Positions 24,994-33,190 of a stretch of DNA of 57,542 bases are shown here, in pieces. The stretch lies in contig NZ_JAGPXY010000039.1 in the NCBI RefSeq assembly GCF_018070325.1, positions 1-57,542 of the forward strand. Reading direction: 5' to 3'. This DNA is from Micromonospora sp. H61 (GTDB taxonomy: Bacteria; Actinomycetota; Actinomycetes; Mycobacteriales; Micromonosporaceae). The notes beneath the pieces were generated by a model that saw only the letters and a program-made list of their open reading frames with translations, searched no databases and had not been told where the DNA came from. The first letter of the stretch is position 1. Each line of letters begins with the position of its first letter. Made by a program: the position numbers and the translations under genes.

Positions 24994-25596
24994 TCATCGG
25001 GTGCGACCCAGCAGTCGGATGGCCTGCTTGAGCAGGACCGGCACCGGCGGGGTCTCACCCTCGATCGACTCCGCCACCGCGGCCACCGCCTGATCGGCCT
25101 GCCCGGCCGTCCAGCCCAGCCCCACCAGCGCCTGCCGGACCTGGTCGGGCCAGCTGCCGCGGGTCACCCCGGCCGCCCCGTCCGCGCCGATCGGCACCGG
25201 GCCGATCCGGTCACGTAGCTCCAGCACCAGGCGTTCCGCGCCCTTCTTGCCGATCCCGGGTACGCGGGTCAGGGCGGCCGTGTCGGCGTTGGCGATCGCC
25301 TTGCGAACCGCGTCGGGGGTGTGCACCGCCAGCACCGCCTGGGCCAGTCGCGGGCCGACCCCACTGGCGGTCTGGAGTAGCTCGAACAGCGACTTGGCGT
25401 CGTCGTCGGCGAAGCCGTAGAGGGTCAGCGAGTCTTCCCGCACGATCAGGCTGGTGGCGAGCCGGGCGACCTGGCCGACCCGCAGCTCCGCGAGGGTCCC
25501 CGGGGCGCAGTGCACGGCGAGCCCGACCCCGCCGACCTCGATCACGGCCTGGTCCGGACCCGTCGCGGTCACCGTGCCGCGCACGCTGGCGATCAT
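24994..25596 (-). CDS. ruvA: Holliday junction DNA-binding protein RuvA
   Basis: A 200-residue protein that binds four-way junctions as a tetramer. It has the N-terminal OB fold (MIASVRGTVTATGPDQAVIE), the helix-hairpin-helix segments around LLQTASGVGPRLAQAVL and LTRVPGIGKKGAERLVLELRD, and a C-terminal three-helix domain that contacts RuvB. Start ATG 25596 follows GAGGAGGAG and overlaps the ruvC stop (ATGA), so the two are translationally coupled. Confidence 0.95.
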   Translation of the reverse strand: MIASVRGTVTATGPDQAVIEVGGVGLAVHCAPGTLAELRVGQVARLATSLIVREDSLTLYGFADDDAKSLFELLQTASGVGPRLAQAVLAVHTPDAVRKAIANADTAALTRVPGIGKKGAERLVLELRDRIGPVPIGADGAAGVTRGSWPDQVRQALVGLGWTAGQADQAVAAVAESIEGETPPVPVLLKQAIRLLGRTR

Positions 25597-26120
25597 CGCG
25601 CTCCTCCTCGTCGTGCCCGGTCGGCTGCGGCGGCCAGCTTGGAGCGGGTCCCGCCGCGCCACACGTGGCAGATGGCCAGGGCCAGCGCGTCGGCGGCGTC
25701 CGCCGGCTTCGGCGGCTCGTCCAGCCGCAACAGCCGGGTCACCATGGCGGTCATCTGCGCCTTGTCGGCCTGACCGGACCCGGTCACGGCGGCCTTCACC
25801 TCGCTCGGGGTGTACGTCTGCACCGGCAGCCCGGCCCGCGCCCCGGCCAGCACGGCGATGCCACTGGCCTGCGCGGTGCCCATCACGGTACGAACGTTGT
25901 GCTGACTGAACACCCGCTCGACGGCGACGCTCTCCGGTTGATGCTCGGCGACCAGCTTGTTCAGCGACCGGTCCAGGTGCAACAGGCGCAGCGCCAGGTC
26001 GTCGGCCGGGTCGGTGTAGACCACGTAGTAGGCGACCAGGGTGCAGGGCCGGCCGGGCACACCCTCGACCACGCCCACCCCACACCGGGTCAACCCCGGA
26101 TCCACACCGAGCACGCGCAC
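25593..26120 (-). CDS. ruvC: Crossover junction endodeoxyribonuclease RuvC
   Basis: A 175-residue Holliday junction resolvase. Catalytic acidic residues are visible: Asp7 in VDPGLTRCG, Glu in VAVERVFSQHN (about residue 69), and the pair in KPADAADALALA (about 140-150). The start is GTG 26120, since the family begins (V/M)RVLGVDPGLTR; longer frames upstream lack this fit. The C-terminal tail is Arg/Ala-rich. It is the first ruv gene here; the region 26121-26389 carries its promoter but no dyad was recognised. Confidence 0.95.
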   Translation of the reverse strand: MRVLGVDPGLTRCGVGVVEGVPGRPCTLVAYYVVYTDPADDLALRLLHLDRSLNKLVAEHQPESVAVERVFSQHNVRTVMGTAQASGIAVLAGARAGLPVQTYTPSEVKAAVTGSGQADKAQMTAMVTRLLRLDEPPKPADAADALALAICHVWRGGTRSKLAAAADRARRGGAR

Positions 26121-26389
26121 GCCGCCCCCTCCCCAGCCGTCAGCAGTACGTGTGTTCGACACCCTAACCGGCGCCCTTCCCACCAGCCCCACGGGACACG
26201 CCCTCGCGCCGCTGCACGCCCCGCGCCCCGACGTGTCCGACGGCATCATCCTGAGGTTGGGCGATCCTGCGGGCGCACGACGGGACGAGGCAAGGCGCGG
26301 CGGGGCGGGTGGGGCCACACAGCTTTGGTACGGAGTATGTGTCGCTGACCCATGTGCCGGGGAGCACACAGCTCGTAACTTCTTGCGCC

Positions 26390-27172
26390 ATGACGGCAGA
26401 ACCCGTGGTGGTCCCCCACGTCGTACAGGTCGACCTCTCCGGTCGGACCGCCCTGGTGACCGGGGGCGGCGGCGGCATCGGGCGGGCGTGTGCCCTGCGG
26501 CTGGGTGCGGCCGGCGCCAAGGTGCTCGTGGTGGACCGCAACCTGGAGGCGGCCAAGGCGGTGGCCGCCGAGGCCGGTGGCCGGGCCGAGGGCGTGGACC
26601 TGTCCGACGCCGCGGCGGTGGATTCGCTCGACGTGGACGTGGACATCGTGGTGAACAACGCCGGGCTCCAGCACGTGGCGCCGTTGCAGGACTTTCCCGT
26701 CGAGCGTTTCGAGTACATCCAGCGGGTGATGGTGGAGGCGCCGTTCCTGCTGATCCGCCGGGCGCTGCCGCACATGTACGCGCGGGGCTGGGGACGGGTC
26801 GTCAACATCTCCTCGGTGCACGGGTTGCGTGCCTCGCCGTACAAGGCGGCCTACGTCTCGGCCAAGCACGCCCTGGAGGGGCTGTCGAAGGTGGTCGCGT
26901 TGGAGGGCGCCGCGCACGGGGTCACCGCCAACTGCATCAACCCGGCGTACGTGCGTACCGCTCTGGTGGAGAGCCAGATCGCCGACCAGGCTGCCAGTCA
27001 CGGCATCGACGAGGCCGAGGTGATCGAGAAGATCATGCTGGCCCGGGCCGCGATCAAACGGTTGATCGAGCCGGAGGAGGTGGCCGAGCTGCTGGCGTAC
27101 CTCTGCTCGCCGCCGGCGGCGTTCATCACCGGGGCGTCGATCGCCCTCGACGGGGGCTGGACGGCCAACTAG
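26390..27172 (+). CDS. 3-hydroxybutyrate dehydrogenase (classical SDR)
   Basis: A 260-residue short-chain dehydrogenase that probably interconverts D-3-hydroxybutyrate and acetoacetate with NAD. The nucleotide motif is TGGGGGIGRA (about residues 23-32), NNAG near 88, the catalytic Ser in NISSVHGLRASPYKAAY and Tyr/Lys in YVSAKHALEG. The stretch GLQHVAPLQDFPVERF and the C-terminal ITGASIALDGGWTAN are typical of PHB-type dehydrogenases. No phaC or phaZ lies nearby, so the context is ketone-body or PHB use in general. The next gene begins within 15 bases. Confidence 0.85.
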   Translation: MTAEPVVVPHVVQVDLSGRTALVTGGGGGIGRACALRLGAAGAKVLVVDRNLEAAKAVAAEAGGRAEGVDLSDAAAVDSLDVDVDIVVNNAGLQHVAPLQDFPVERFEYIQRVMVEAPFLLIRRALPHMYARGWGRVVNISSVHGLRASPYKAAYVSAKHALEGLSKVVALEGAAHGVTANCINPAYVRTALVESQIADQAASHGIDEAEVIEKIMLARAAIKRLIEPEEVAELLAYLCSPPAAFITGASIALDGGWTAN

Positions 27173-27186
27173 TGGGGCTGAGCACA

Positions 27187-29106
27187 ATGTCGACCATGTC
27201 TTCGCCGGTGGAGTTCCTGGAGCTGCTCGCCCGAGAGGCCGCGGCGGTCGAGTTCGAGGGACCGCTGGTGGCCGCGCGGGCCGCCGGGCTGCCGCCGGAC
27301 CGGCTGGCCGAGCTGGAGCAGGCCAAGTCGGTGGCGTTGCGGGTCCGCGCGCTGCTGGAGCGTCGCCGCCGCCGGGAGAGCGAGCTGTCCGGCCTGTACG
27401 ACACTGTCAGCGACCTGGCTGGGCTGCGCGATCTGGACGACGTGTTGCGGGCGATCGTGCACCGGGCCCGTCACCTGCTGGGCGCGGACGTGGCGTACAT
27501 GACGCTCAACGACGACGAACGTGGCGACACCTACATGCGGGTCACCGACGGGTCGGTCTCGGCCCGTTTCCAGCGGCTGCGCCTGCCGATGGGCGCCGGT
27601 CTCGGTGGCCTGGTGGCCCAGTCCGGTGCCCCGTACGTCACCGCCAACTACGGCGAGGACGCGCGCTTCCACCACACCGGCGAGATCGACGCCGGGGTGG
27701 GCGAGGAGGGGCTGGTGGCGATCCTGGGGGTGCCGCTGCGGCTCGGTTCGACCTCGATCGGGGTGCTCTACGCGGCCAACCGTTCGGCCCGGCCGTTCGT
27801 CCGGGAGGAGGTGGCGTTGCTGGTGTCGCTGGCCGCGCACGCCGCGGTGGCGATCGACACCGCCCGGCTGCTGACCGAGACCCGTTCGGCGTTGGCCGAG
27901 CTGTCGGCGGCGAACACCACCATCCGGGCGCACAGCAGCTCGGTGGAGCGGGCCGCGGCGGCACACGACCGGATGACAGCGCTGGTGCTGCGCGGCGGCG
28001 GCGTGGAGGACGTGGCGGCTGCGGTGACCGAGGTGCTGGGCGGCGCGCTGCTGGCGCTGGACGCCGAGGGCCGCCTGCTGGCCCGGGTGGGTGAGATCGA
28101 GGAGCCGGACCGCGCGGACATCGTCGAGGCGGTGGCCGCGTCCCGGACCGAGGGGCGCAGCGTACGCCGGGGTCCGCTCTGGTACGCGGCAGTGGTGGCC
28201 GGCGCGGAGAACCTGGGCGCCCTGGTGCTGCGCCCTGACGACGAGTTGGTCGACGCCGACCAGCGCATCCTGGAGCGGGCCGCGTTGGTGACCGCGCTGC
28301 TGCTGCTGTTCCGCCGAACGGTCGCGGAGGCGGAGGGGCGGGTGCGTGGCGAGTTGCTGGACGACCTGATCGCCCGACCGCTGCGCGACACCGACGCGCT
28401 GCGCAGTCGGGCCCGTCGGCTCGGGGTGGACCTGGACGCGCCGCACGTGCTGGTGGCGGTGGGCGACGACGCGATCGCCGCTACCGGTTCGGCTCGGCAG
28501 CGGGTGCTCTCCTGGGCCACCACGTACGCCTCGGCGCGCGGCGGGCTGGCCGCGGCGCGCGACGGCCGGGTGGTGCTGTTGCTGCCGGGGTTGGACGCGG
28601 GCGGCAGCGCCCGCGCGGTGGCCCGGGACCTGTCCCGGGTGACCGGTCGACCGGTGACGGCCGGGGCGAGTGGCCCGTCGAACACGCCGGCGGCGCTGGC
28701 CGGGACGTTCCAGGAGGCGGACCGGTGCCTGACGGCGCTGGGCGCGCTGGGTCGCGCCGGGCAGGGCGCGAGCACAGTGGAGTTGGGCTTCGTCGGGTTG
28801 TTGCTGGGCACTGTCGGTGACCGGGGCGAGAAGGACGTGACCGAGTTCCTCGGCGCCACCGTCGGGCCGGTGCTCGACTACGACGCCCGGCGCGGCACGG
28901 CTCTGGTGAAGACGCTGGAGGCGTACTTCGGGGTGGGTGGCAGCCTGGCCCGGGCCGCCGAGCAACTGCACGTGCACGTCAACACGGTGACCCAGCGGTT
29001 GGAGCGGGTCGGGCAGTTGCTCGGCGTCGACTGGCAGCGGCCCGAGCGGGCGCTGGAGGTGCAGCTCGCGCTGCGCCTGCACCGACTGCGGGCACCGGCC
29101 GGCTGA
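27187..29106 (+). CDS. GAF-domain PucR-type transcriptional regulator
   Basis: A 639-residue regulator. The N-terminus contains a coiled segment (LRVRALLERRRRRESEL), a GAF sensor domain (about residues 65-225; VAYMTLNDDERGDTYMRVTDG, GVLYAANRSARPF), a second helical linker, a PucR_2-like middle region, and a C-terminal PucR HTH (AAEQLHVHVNTVTQRLERVG). ATG 27187 was chosen; an in-frame GTG overlapping the previous stop (27172) is possible and would couple the two genes. Its position 14 bases after the dehydrogenase suggests that it controls ketone-body or hydroxybutyrate use. Possible ligands are unknown. Confidence 0.87.
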   Translation: MSTMSSPVEFLELLAREAAAVEFEGPLVAARAAGLPPDRLAELEQAKSVALRVRALLERRRRRESELSGLYDTVSDLAGLRDLDDVLRAIVHRARHLLGADVAYMTLNDDERGDTYMRVTDGSVSARFQRLRLPMGAGLGGLVAQSGAPYVTANYGEDARFHHTGEIDAGVGEEGLVAILGVPLRLGSTSIGVLYAANRSARPFVREEVALLVSLAAHAAVAIDTARLLTETRSALAELSAANTTIRAHSSSVERAAAAHDRMTALVLRGGGVEDVAAAVTEVLGGALLALDAEGRLLARVGEIEEPDRADIVEAVAASRTEGRSVRRGPLWYAAVVAGAENLGALVLRPDDELVDADQRILERAALVTALLLLFRRTVAEAEGRVRGELLDDLIARPLRDTDALRSRARRLGVDLDAPHVLVAVGDDAIAATGSARQRVLSWATTYASARGGLAAARDGRVVLLLPGLDAGGSARAVARDLSRVTGRPVTAGASGPSNTPAALAGTFQEADRCLTALGALGRAGQGASTVELGFVGLLLGTVGDRGEKDVTEFLGATVGPVLDYDARRGTALVKTLEAYFGVGGSLARAAEQLHVHVNTVTQRLERVGQLLGVDWQRPERALEVQLALRLHRLRAPAG

Positions 29107-29108
29107 CC

Positions 29109-29154
29109 GACGCCGGCCGGCGGCACGAACGCCGCCGACCGGGCGCCCGGCGTC
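29109..29154. terminator. Terminator-like nested hairpin
   Basis: Outer arms GACGCCGG and CCGGCGTC enclose an inner stem CGGCGGC / GCCGCCG with an ACGAAC-type loop. It lies between the convergent PucR and TetR genes, overlapping the last bases of the TetR gene. Confidence 0.55.
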
Positions 29155-29752
29155 AGCGGGCCTGGATGCCCTCCAGCACGGCGTCGACGACCCGTTCGGG
29201 CAGGGACTGCTCGTCCAGGTCCGGGTTCCACTGGAGCACCCGCTGGATCAGCATCGGCCCGGTGAGCAGCGCCATCGTCACCTCGACGTCGATGTCGGCG
29301 CGCAGCACCCCCTCGTCGATGCCGCGTCGCAGCACCTCGCGCATCAGCTGCCGCCGGGGCGAGATGATGTTCTGGTAGAGCTGGAACTGGTCGGCGCTGC
29401 GGTTCACTGCGGGTGCCAGGCAGGGCATGATCTTGGCCGCTCGCGGGTCGACGTTCTTGCCGATCGCGCCGACGAGCAGCACCAGGTCGTCGCGGACGGA
29501 GTGGCCCGCCGGCTGGGCCAGGACGCCCTTGAGGCGGCGCAGCGCGTCCAGCAGCAACGCGTCCTTGCCGGCCCAGCGCCGGTAGATGGTGGCCTTGCCG
29601 ACCCCGGCGCGGGTGGCGATCGCCTCGATCGAGAGCGCCTCGATGGTGCTGCCCTCGGCGAGCAGGTCGAGGGTGGCCTCGATGATCGCCTCGTCGGCGC
29701 GGATGCTCCGCGGTCGACCGGGCGACCGCGGAGCATCGGCAGTGGACGTCAT
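29153..29752 (-). CDS. TetR-family regulator of the adjacent exporter
   Basis: A 199-residue regulator. The N-terminal HTH is clear: RSIRADEAIIEATLDLLAEG, IEAIATRAGVGKATIYRRW, GKDALLLDALRR. The C-terminal domain resembles TetR_C_11/16-type ligand domains (IMPCLAPAVNRSADQFQLYQ, RRGIDEGVLRADIDVEV). The start at ATG 29752 lies ten bases after GGGGAG; an ATG nine bases upstream is too close to that site. It follows the MFS gene by about 20 bases and is surely co-transcribed, so it probably represses its own operon through the operator at 31381-31453. Confidence 0.88.
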   Translation of the reverse strand: MTSTADAPRSPGRPRSIRADEAIIEATLDLLAEGSTIEALSIEAIATRAGVGKATIYRRWAGKDALLLDALRRLKGVLAQPAGHSVRDDLVLLVGAIGKNVDPRAAKIMPCLAPAVNRSADQFQLYQNIISPRRQLMREVLRRGIDEGVLRADIDVEVTMALLTGPMLIQRVLQWNPDLDEQSLPERVVDAVLEGIQAR

Positions 29753-29772
29753 GTCCGCCATTCTCCCCGAAC

Positions 29773-31341
29773 CTATGCCGTGCCGGCCAGCTCAGGCTCG
29801 GCGACCGGCGCCGCCGGGGCGACGCTCGTGTCCTCCTTGCCCGGCATCCAGCGCAGCACCACGATGATCCCGAGTGCGGCGATGACCGCGGAGAGCCCGG
29901 CCGCCCAGTGCATGGCGGTGACGAAGGCGTCGTTGGCCGCCGAGATCAGTCCCGGCGCCGCCGGGCCGAGCTGGCCCGCCGCCGCGTAGGCACCGGAGAT
30001 CGACTCGTTGGCCGCGTCCTGGGCCTGGGTGGGCAGACCGGTCAGGGCGTCAGCGATGTCGCTGCGGTAGACGGCGGAGAGCACCGAGCCGAGGACGGCC
30101 ACGCCGAGCGCGCCGGCCACCTGGCGGATGGTGTTGCTGACCGCGGAGCCCACTCCGGCCTTCTCCCGGGGCAGCGCCGACATGATCGACTCGGTGGCCG
30201 GCGGCATGATGTTGGCCATCCCGGCGCCCTGGATGAGGAAGACGAGCAACACGATCCAGATCGGGGTGGAGTCGCCGATGAAGACGAACGCGCCGAGTGA
30301 CACCACCGTCAGCGCCAACCCGACGGTGGCGACTGCCTTACCGCCGTAGCGGCGGACCATCGCGGCGCTGCGCGGCGCGAAGACCAGCTGGGCGCCGGCG
30401 AAGGGCAGGAAGAGCAGACCGGTCTGCAACGGGCTGTAGTCGCGCACGAGTTGCAGGTAGAACGAGCCGAAGAACATCGAGCCCATCGCGGCGAAGAACA
30501 CCAGGCCCACGATCACGACCGGCGCGGCGAACCGGGGCACCTTGAACAGTCGAACGTCCAGCGACGGGTGGTCGCTGCGCCGCTCGTGCTGCACGAACCA
30601 GGCCAGCACCGCGACGCCGACCAGGATCGAGCCCCAGGCCACCGGGCGGCCGAAGCCGTGCTCGCCGCCGTCGATGATGCCGTAGGAGAGGGCGACCAGG
30701 CCGACAACGGAGAGCAGCACGCCGAGCACGTCGATCCGACCGGGCCGCGGGTCACGCGACTCGGGGACCAGCAGCGCCACCAGAATCACGCCGGCGACGA
30801 CCACCGGCACGTTGATCAGGAAGACCGAGCCCCACCAGAAGTGCTCCAGCAACGCGCCGCCGAGGATCGGGCCGATAGCCACGGCGAGACCGACAGCGCC
30901 GGCCCAGACCCCGATGGCCCGACCACGCTCGCGCGGGTCGAAGACGTTGGAGATGATCGACAAGGTCACCGGCATGATGGCCGCGCCGCCGACCCCCATC
31001 AGGGCGCGGGCCGCGATGAGCTGTCCGGGGCTCTGGGCGTACGCGGAGAGCAGCGACGCCAGGCCGAACAGCACCAGACCGATCATCAGGAAGCGCTTGC
31101 GGCCGGCGCGGTCGCCGAGCACCCCGAAGGTGAACAACAGCCCGGCGAAGACGAGCGTGTAGGAGTTGATCGACCACTCCAGCTCGCCCTGGCTGGCGCC
31201 GAGACCGTGCACCGGGTCGGCCAGGGTGCGCAGGGCGACGTTGAGGATCGTGTTGTCGAGGACGACCACGAGGAGGCTGATCACCAGCACCCCCAGGATC
31301 GCCCACCGCCTCGGGTGTCCGGTGTTGTCGTGCAGCTCCAT
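29773..31341 (-). CDS. DHA2-type (EmrB/QacA) multidrug MFS transporter
   Basis: A 522-residue exporter with 14 predicted membrane helices. It opens MELHDNTGHPRRW, then VVLDNTILNVALRTL, the motif D1 region of the DHA2 family. Motif A is GVLGDRAGRKRFLMIG and motif C lies in VGLAVAIGPILGGALLE. The family exports drugs or self-made antibiotics using the proton gradient; the substrate is not readable. It is first in a two-gene unit with the TetR regulator. Start ATG 31341 is preceded by a GGGGGGAAAG-type site. Confidence 0.9.
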   Translation of the reverse strand: MELHDNTGHPRRWAILGVLVISLLVVVLDNTILNVALRTLADPVHGLGASQGELEWSINSYTLVFAGLLFTFGVLGDRAGRKRFLMIGLVLFGLASLLSAYAQSPGQLIAARALMGVGGAAIMPVTLSIISNVFDPRERGRAIGVWAGAVGLAVAIGPILGGALLEHFWWGSVFLINVPVVVAGVILVALLVPESRDPRPGRIDVLGVLLSVVGLVALSYGIIDGGEHGFGRPVAWGSILVGVAVLAWFVQHERRSDHPSLDVRLFKVPRFAAPVVIVGLVFFAAMGSMFFGSFYLQLVRDYSPLQTGLLFLPFAGAQLVFAPRSAAMVRRYGGKAVATVGLALTVVSLGAFVFIGDSTPIWIVLLVFLIQGAGMANIMPPATESIMSALPREKAGVGSAVSNTIRQVAGALGVAVLGSVLSAVYRSDIADALTGLPTQAQDAANESISGAYAAAGQLGPAAPGLISAANDAFVTAMHWAAGLSAVIAALGIIVVLRWMPGKEDTSVAPAAPVAEPELAGTA

Positions 31342-31380
31342 GCCTGGCTTTCCCCCCACGCTGATCACCCGCGACGAAAT

Positions 31381-31453
31381 ACGATACGGGTCAGACTCGT
31401 AACGCGGGTCAGCCTACGACGCGTATTAACGATACGGCACCGATCCGTATCGT
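31381..31453. promoter_or_regulatory. Operator cluster upstream of the DHA2 exporter
   Basis: Inverted half-sites ACGATACGG (31429-31437) and CCGTATCGT (31445-31453) are separated by seven bases, and a third ACGATACGG occurs at 31381-31389. The perfect 9-base repeats are 40-110 bases upstream of the exporter start. They overlap the last codons of the upstream gene. This is the obvious binding region for the co-transcribed TetR regulator. Confidence 0.7.
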
Positions 31454-32097
31454 ATGTGGTGGGCATCACGCCCGGGCGCGGCCGCCAGGCAGGCGTCGAC
31501 GGCCTCCGTCAACGTGCCGAGACGGACCGCCGGACCGCCGAGCGGCTCGATCCAGCCCGGCCCGGCGCCGTACACCCGAAGGAGCGGAAAGTCCCGGGCG
31601 AAGCGCACCAGGCGGTACGCGCGGCCGGTGAGCGGCGTCTGCGACCAGAGCACGACGATGCGCGGGCGGGCCCGGTACACAGCGCTGGTGAGCGCGGACC
31701 AGGGCAGCGCGGGGCCGAGGTTCAGACAGCCGCGGCCCTGCTCGCGCAGCGCGGCGGCGAGCGCCAGCAGACCCAGGCTGTGCGCCTCCTTCTCGGCGCC
31801 GGCCAGCAGCACCCCGCCGGTGGGCAGTGCCCGGCCCGGCTCCCGGCGGTACGCGTCCAACCCGACCCGGACGCCCTCGAAGAGGGCGTGCTCGACGACG
31901 ATCTCGGCGGCGGTACGCCCCGACAGCCGGGCCAGCAGCGGACGGCAGACCTGCTCCCAGAGCGCCGGCACGCCCCACGCCTCGACCAACTCCAGCACCA
32001 GCGTCGCGACGCCGTTGGCGTCCAGGTCCTCGGCCGCCAGCGAAACCTGCTTGTGCGCGATCTCCACGGCCTCCGCCGGCATCGGATCGGTCAGCAC
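31426..32097 (-). CDS. Stand-alone cobalamin-binding-like regulator domain (MerR partner-less)
   Basis: A 223-residue protein resembling the C-terminal half of CarH/LitR-type MerR regulators. Residues about 10-80 look like the helical cap (GVPALWEQVCRPLLARLSGR, then VVEHALFEGVRVGL). Then comes a Rossmann-like domain with GAEKEAHSLGLL, an ExH-x-x-G motif where His would be the lower cobalt ligand, followed by RPRIVVLWSQTPLT and YGAGPGW. No HTH precedes these domains; only 79 bases separate it from livM. Start GTG 32097 lies 8 bases after a palindrome. It may need a separate DNA-binding partner or be a remnant. Confidence 0.68.
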   Translation of the reverse strand: MLTDPMPAEAVEIAHKQVSLAAEDLDANGVATLVLELVEAWGVPALWEQVCRPLLARLSGRTAAEIVVEHALFEGVRVGLDAYRREPGRALPTGGVLLAGAEKEAHSLGLLALAAALREQGRGCLNLGPALPWSALTSAVYRARPRIVVLWSQTPLTGRAYRLVRFARDFPLLRVYGAGPGWIEPLGGPAVRLGTLTEAVDACLAAAPGRDAHHIRYGSVPYR

Positions 32098-32104
32098 CAG
32101 ACGT

Positions 32105-32135
32105 ACCCCCGGGTAGACGGTCTCTACCCGGGGGT
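32105..32135. promoter_or_regulatory. Palindrome between livM and the cobalamin-binding-like gene
   Basis: Perfect 13-base arms (ACCCCCGGGTAGA and its complement) with a 5-base loop. The proximal arm contains the GGGGG that would serve as ribosome site for GTG 32097, so the hairpin could hide the site in mRNA. Alternatively it is an operator, or the terminator of the liv operon 42 bases past its end. Confidence 0.6.
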
Positions 32136-32176
32136 TCGCTCGGACGGCGCGTGGCGGATGCGCCCTCGGGTGAGTT

Positions 32177-33190
32177 TCAGCGGCGGCGGGCCGCCAGTCG
32201 GTGGGCCAGCGCGGCGACGCTGCCCCAGATGCCGCGCCGGAACAGCACCACGACGAGGACGAAGATGCCGCCGGTCACCAGGCCGATCGCCTCGAACCCG
32301 GAGAACGACAGCCAGTCCTCCAACCGGACCACGAGGGCGGCGCCGAGCACCCCACCCCAGAGGGTGCCGATCCCGCCGAGCACCACCACGATGACCGCCT
32401 TGCCGGAGGTGGTCCAGTGCAGCACGTCCAGCGAGACGAACCGGTGGCCGACAGCGAACAACCCGCCACCGAGGCCGGCGATGAACCCGGAGAGCACGAA
32501 CGCGGTGAGCTTGTAGCGGTGCACCGGGTAACCCAGCGCCCGCGCCCGCGCGGGGTTGTCCCGGATGCCGACCAGCACCCGGCCGAACGGCGAGTGCACG
32601 ATCCGCCAGGCGGCGGCGAGCCCGAGCAGCACGATCGGCAGGATCGCGTAGTAGAAGAAGTAGTCGTCGGTGAGGTCGAGGCCGAACAACTCGCGGGGCA
32701 CCCCCTGCAGGCCGTTCTCGCCCTGGGTCACCGAGCGCCACTCGTTGGCGACGTAGTAGACCATCTGCGCGAAGGCCAGGGTCACCATGGCGAAGTAGAT
32801 GCCGGTCCGCTTGACCGCCAGGTAGCCGATCGGCACCGCCAGCACGGCCGCGGCGAGGGCCCCGGCCAGCACCGCGAGAGGGAACGGCAGGCCGACGTGG
32901 ATGGCCACCAGCCCGGTGACGTACGCGGAGGTGCCCCAGAACGCGGCGTGACCGAAGGACATCAGCCCGGTGAAGCCGAGCAGCAGATCCACCGCCACGG
33001 CGAACAGCGCCCAGCAGAGGATGTCAACGGCGACCGCCGGGTAGAGGCCGTTGGGCAGCCACGCCGCGACGGCCAGGCCGACGGCGAGCAGCGCGTACCG
33101 GACCCAGCCGGGGGCCCGGGCCACGGCGATCAACCCGGACGGTGGCGTCGAACGCGACGCGTCGGTAGGAGTGTCCACTGTGTTGGTCAT
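32177..33190 (-). CDS. livM: Branched-chain amino acid-type ABC transporter permease LivM
   Basis: A 337-residue permease with about nine membrane helices. VGFTGLMSFGHAAFWGTSAYV-like sequence (LLGFTGLMSFGHAAFWG) and the EAA-like cytoplasmic loop GRVLVGIRDNPARARALGYPVHRYK are LivM signatures. The first 25 residues are a polar Thr/Ser-rich extension. The start overlaps the livH stop (ATGA), so translation is coupled. It ends the five-gene import operon. The transporter belongs to the HAAT group, which also imports amides, urea and other small solutes. Confidence 0.92.
   Translation of the reverse strand: MTNTVDTPTDASRSTPPSGLIAVARAPGWVRYALLAVGLAVAAWLPNGLYPAVAVDILCWALFAVAVDLLLGFTGLMSFGHAAFWGTSAYVTGLVAIHVGLPFPLAVLAGALAAAVLAVPIGYLAVKRTGIYFAMVTLAFAQMVYYVANEWRSVTQGENGLQGVPRELFGLDLTDDYFFYYAILPIVLLGLAAAWRIVHSPFGRVLVGIRDNPARARALGYPVHRYKLTAFVLSGFIAGLGGGLFAVGHRFVSLDVLHWTTSGKAVIVVVLGGIGTLWGGVLGAALVVRLEDWLSFSGFEAIGLVTGGIFVLVVVLFRRGIWGSVAALAHRLAARRR

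Noticed and set aside
26121..26389. Possible gene between ruvC and the dehydrogenase
   Set aside because: Only low-quality frames; it is better explained as a divergent promoter region.
26041..27186. In-frame 5' extension of the PucR regulator
   Set aside because: It runs through the dehydrogenase gene in another frame and has shadow composition.
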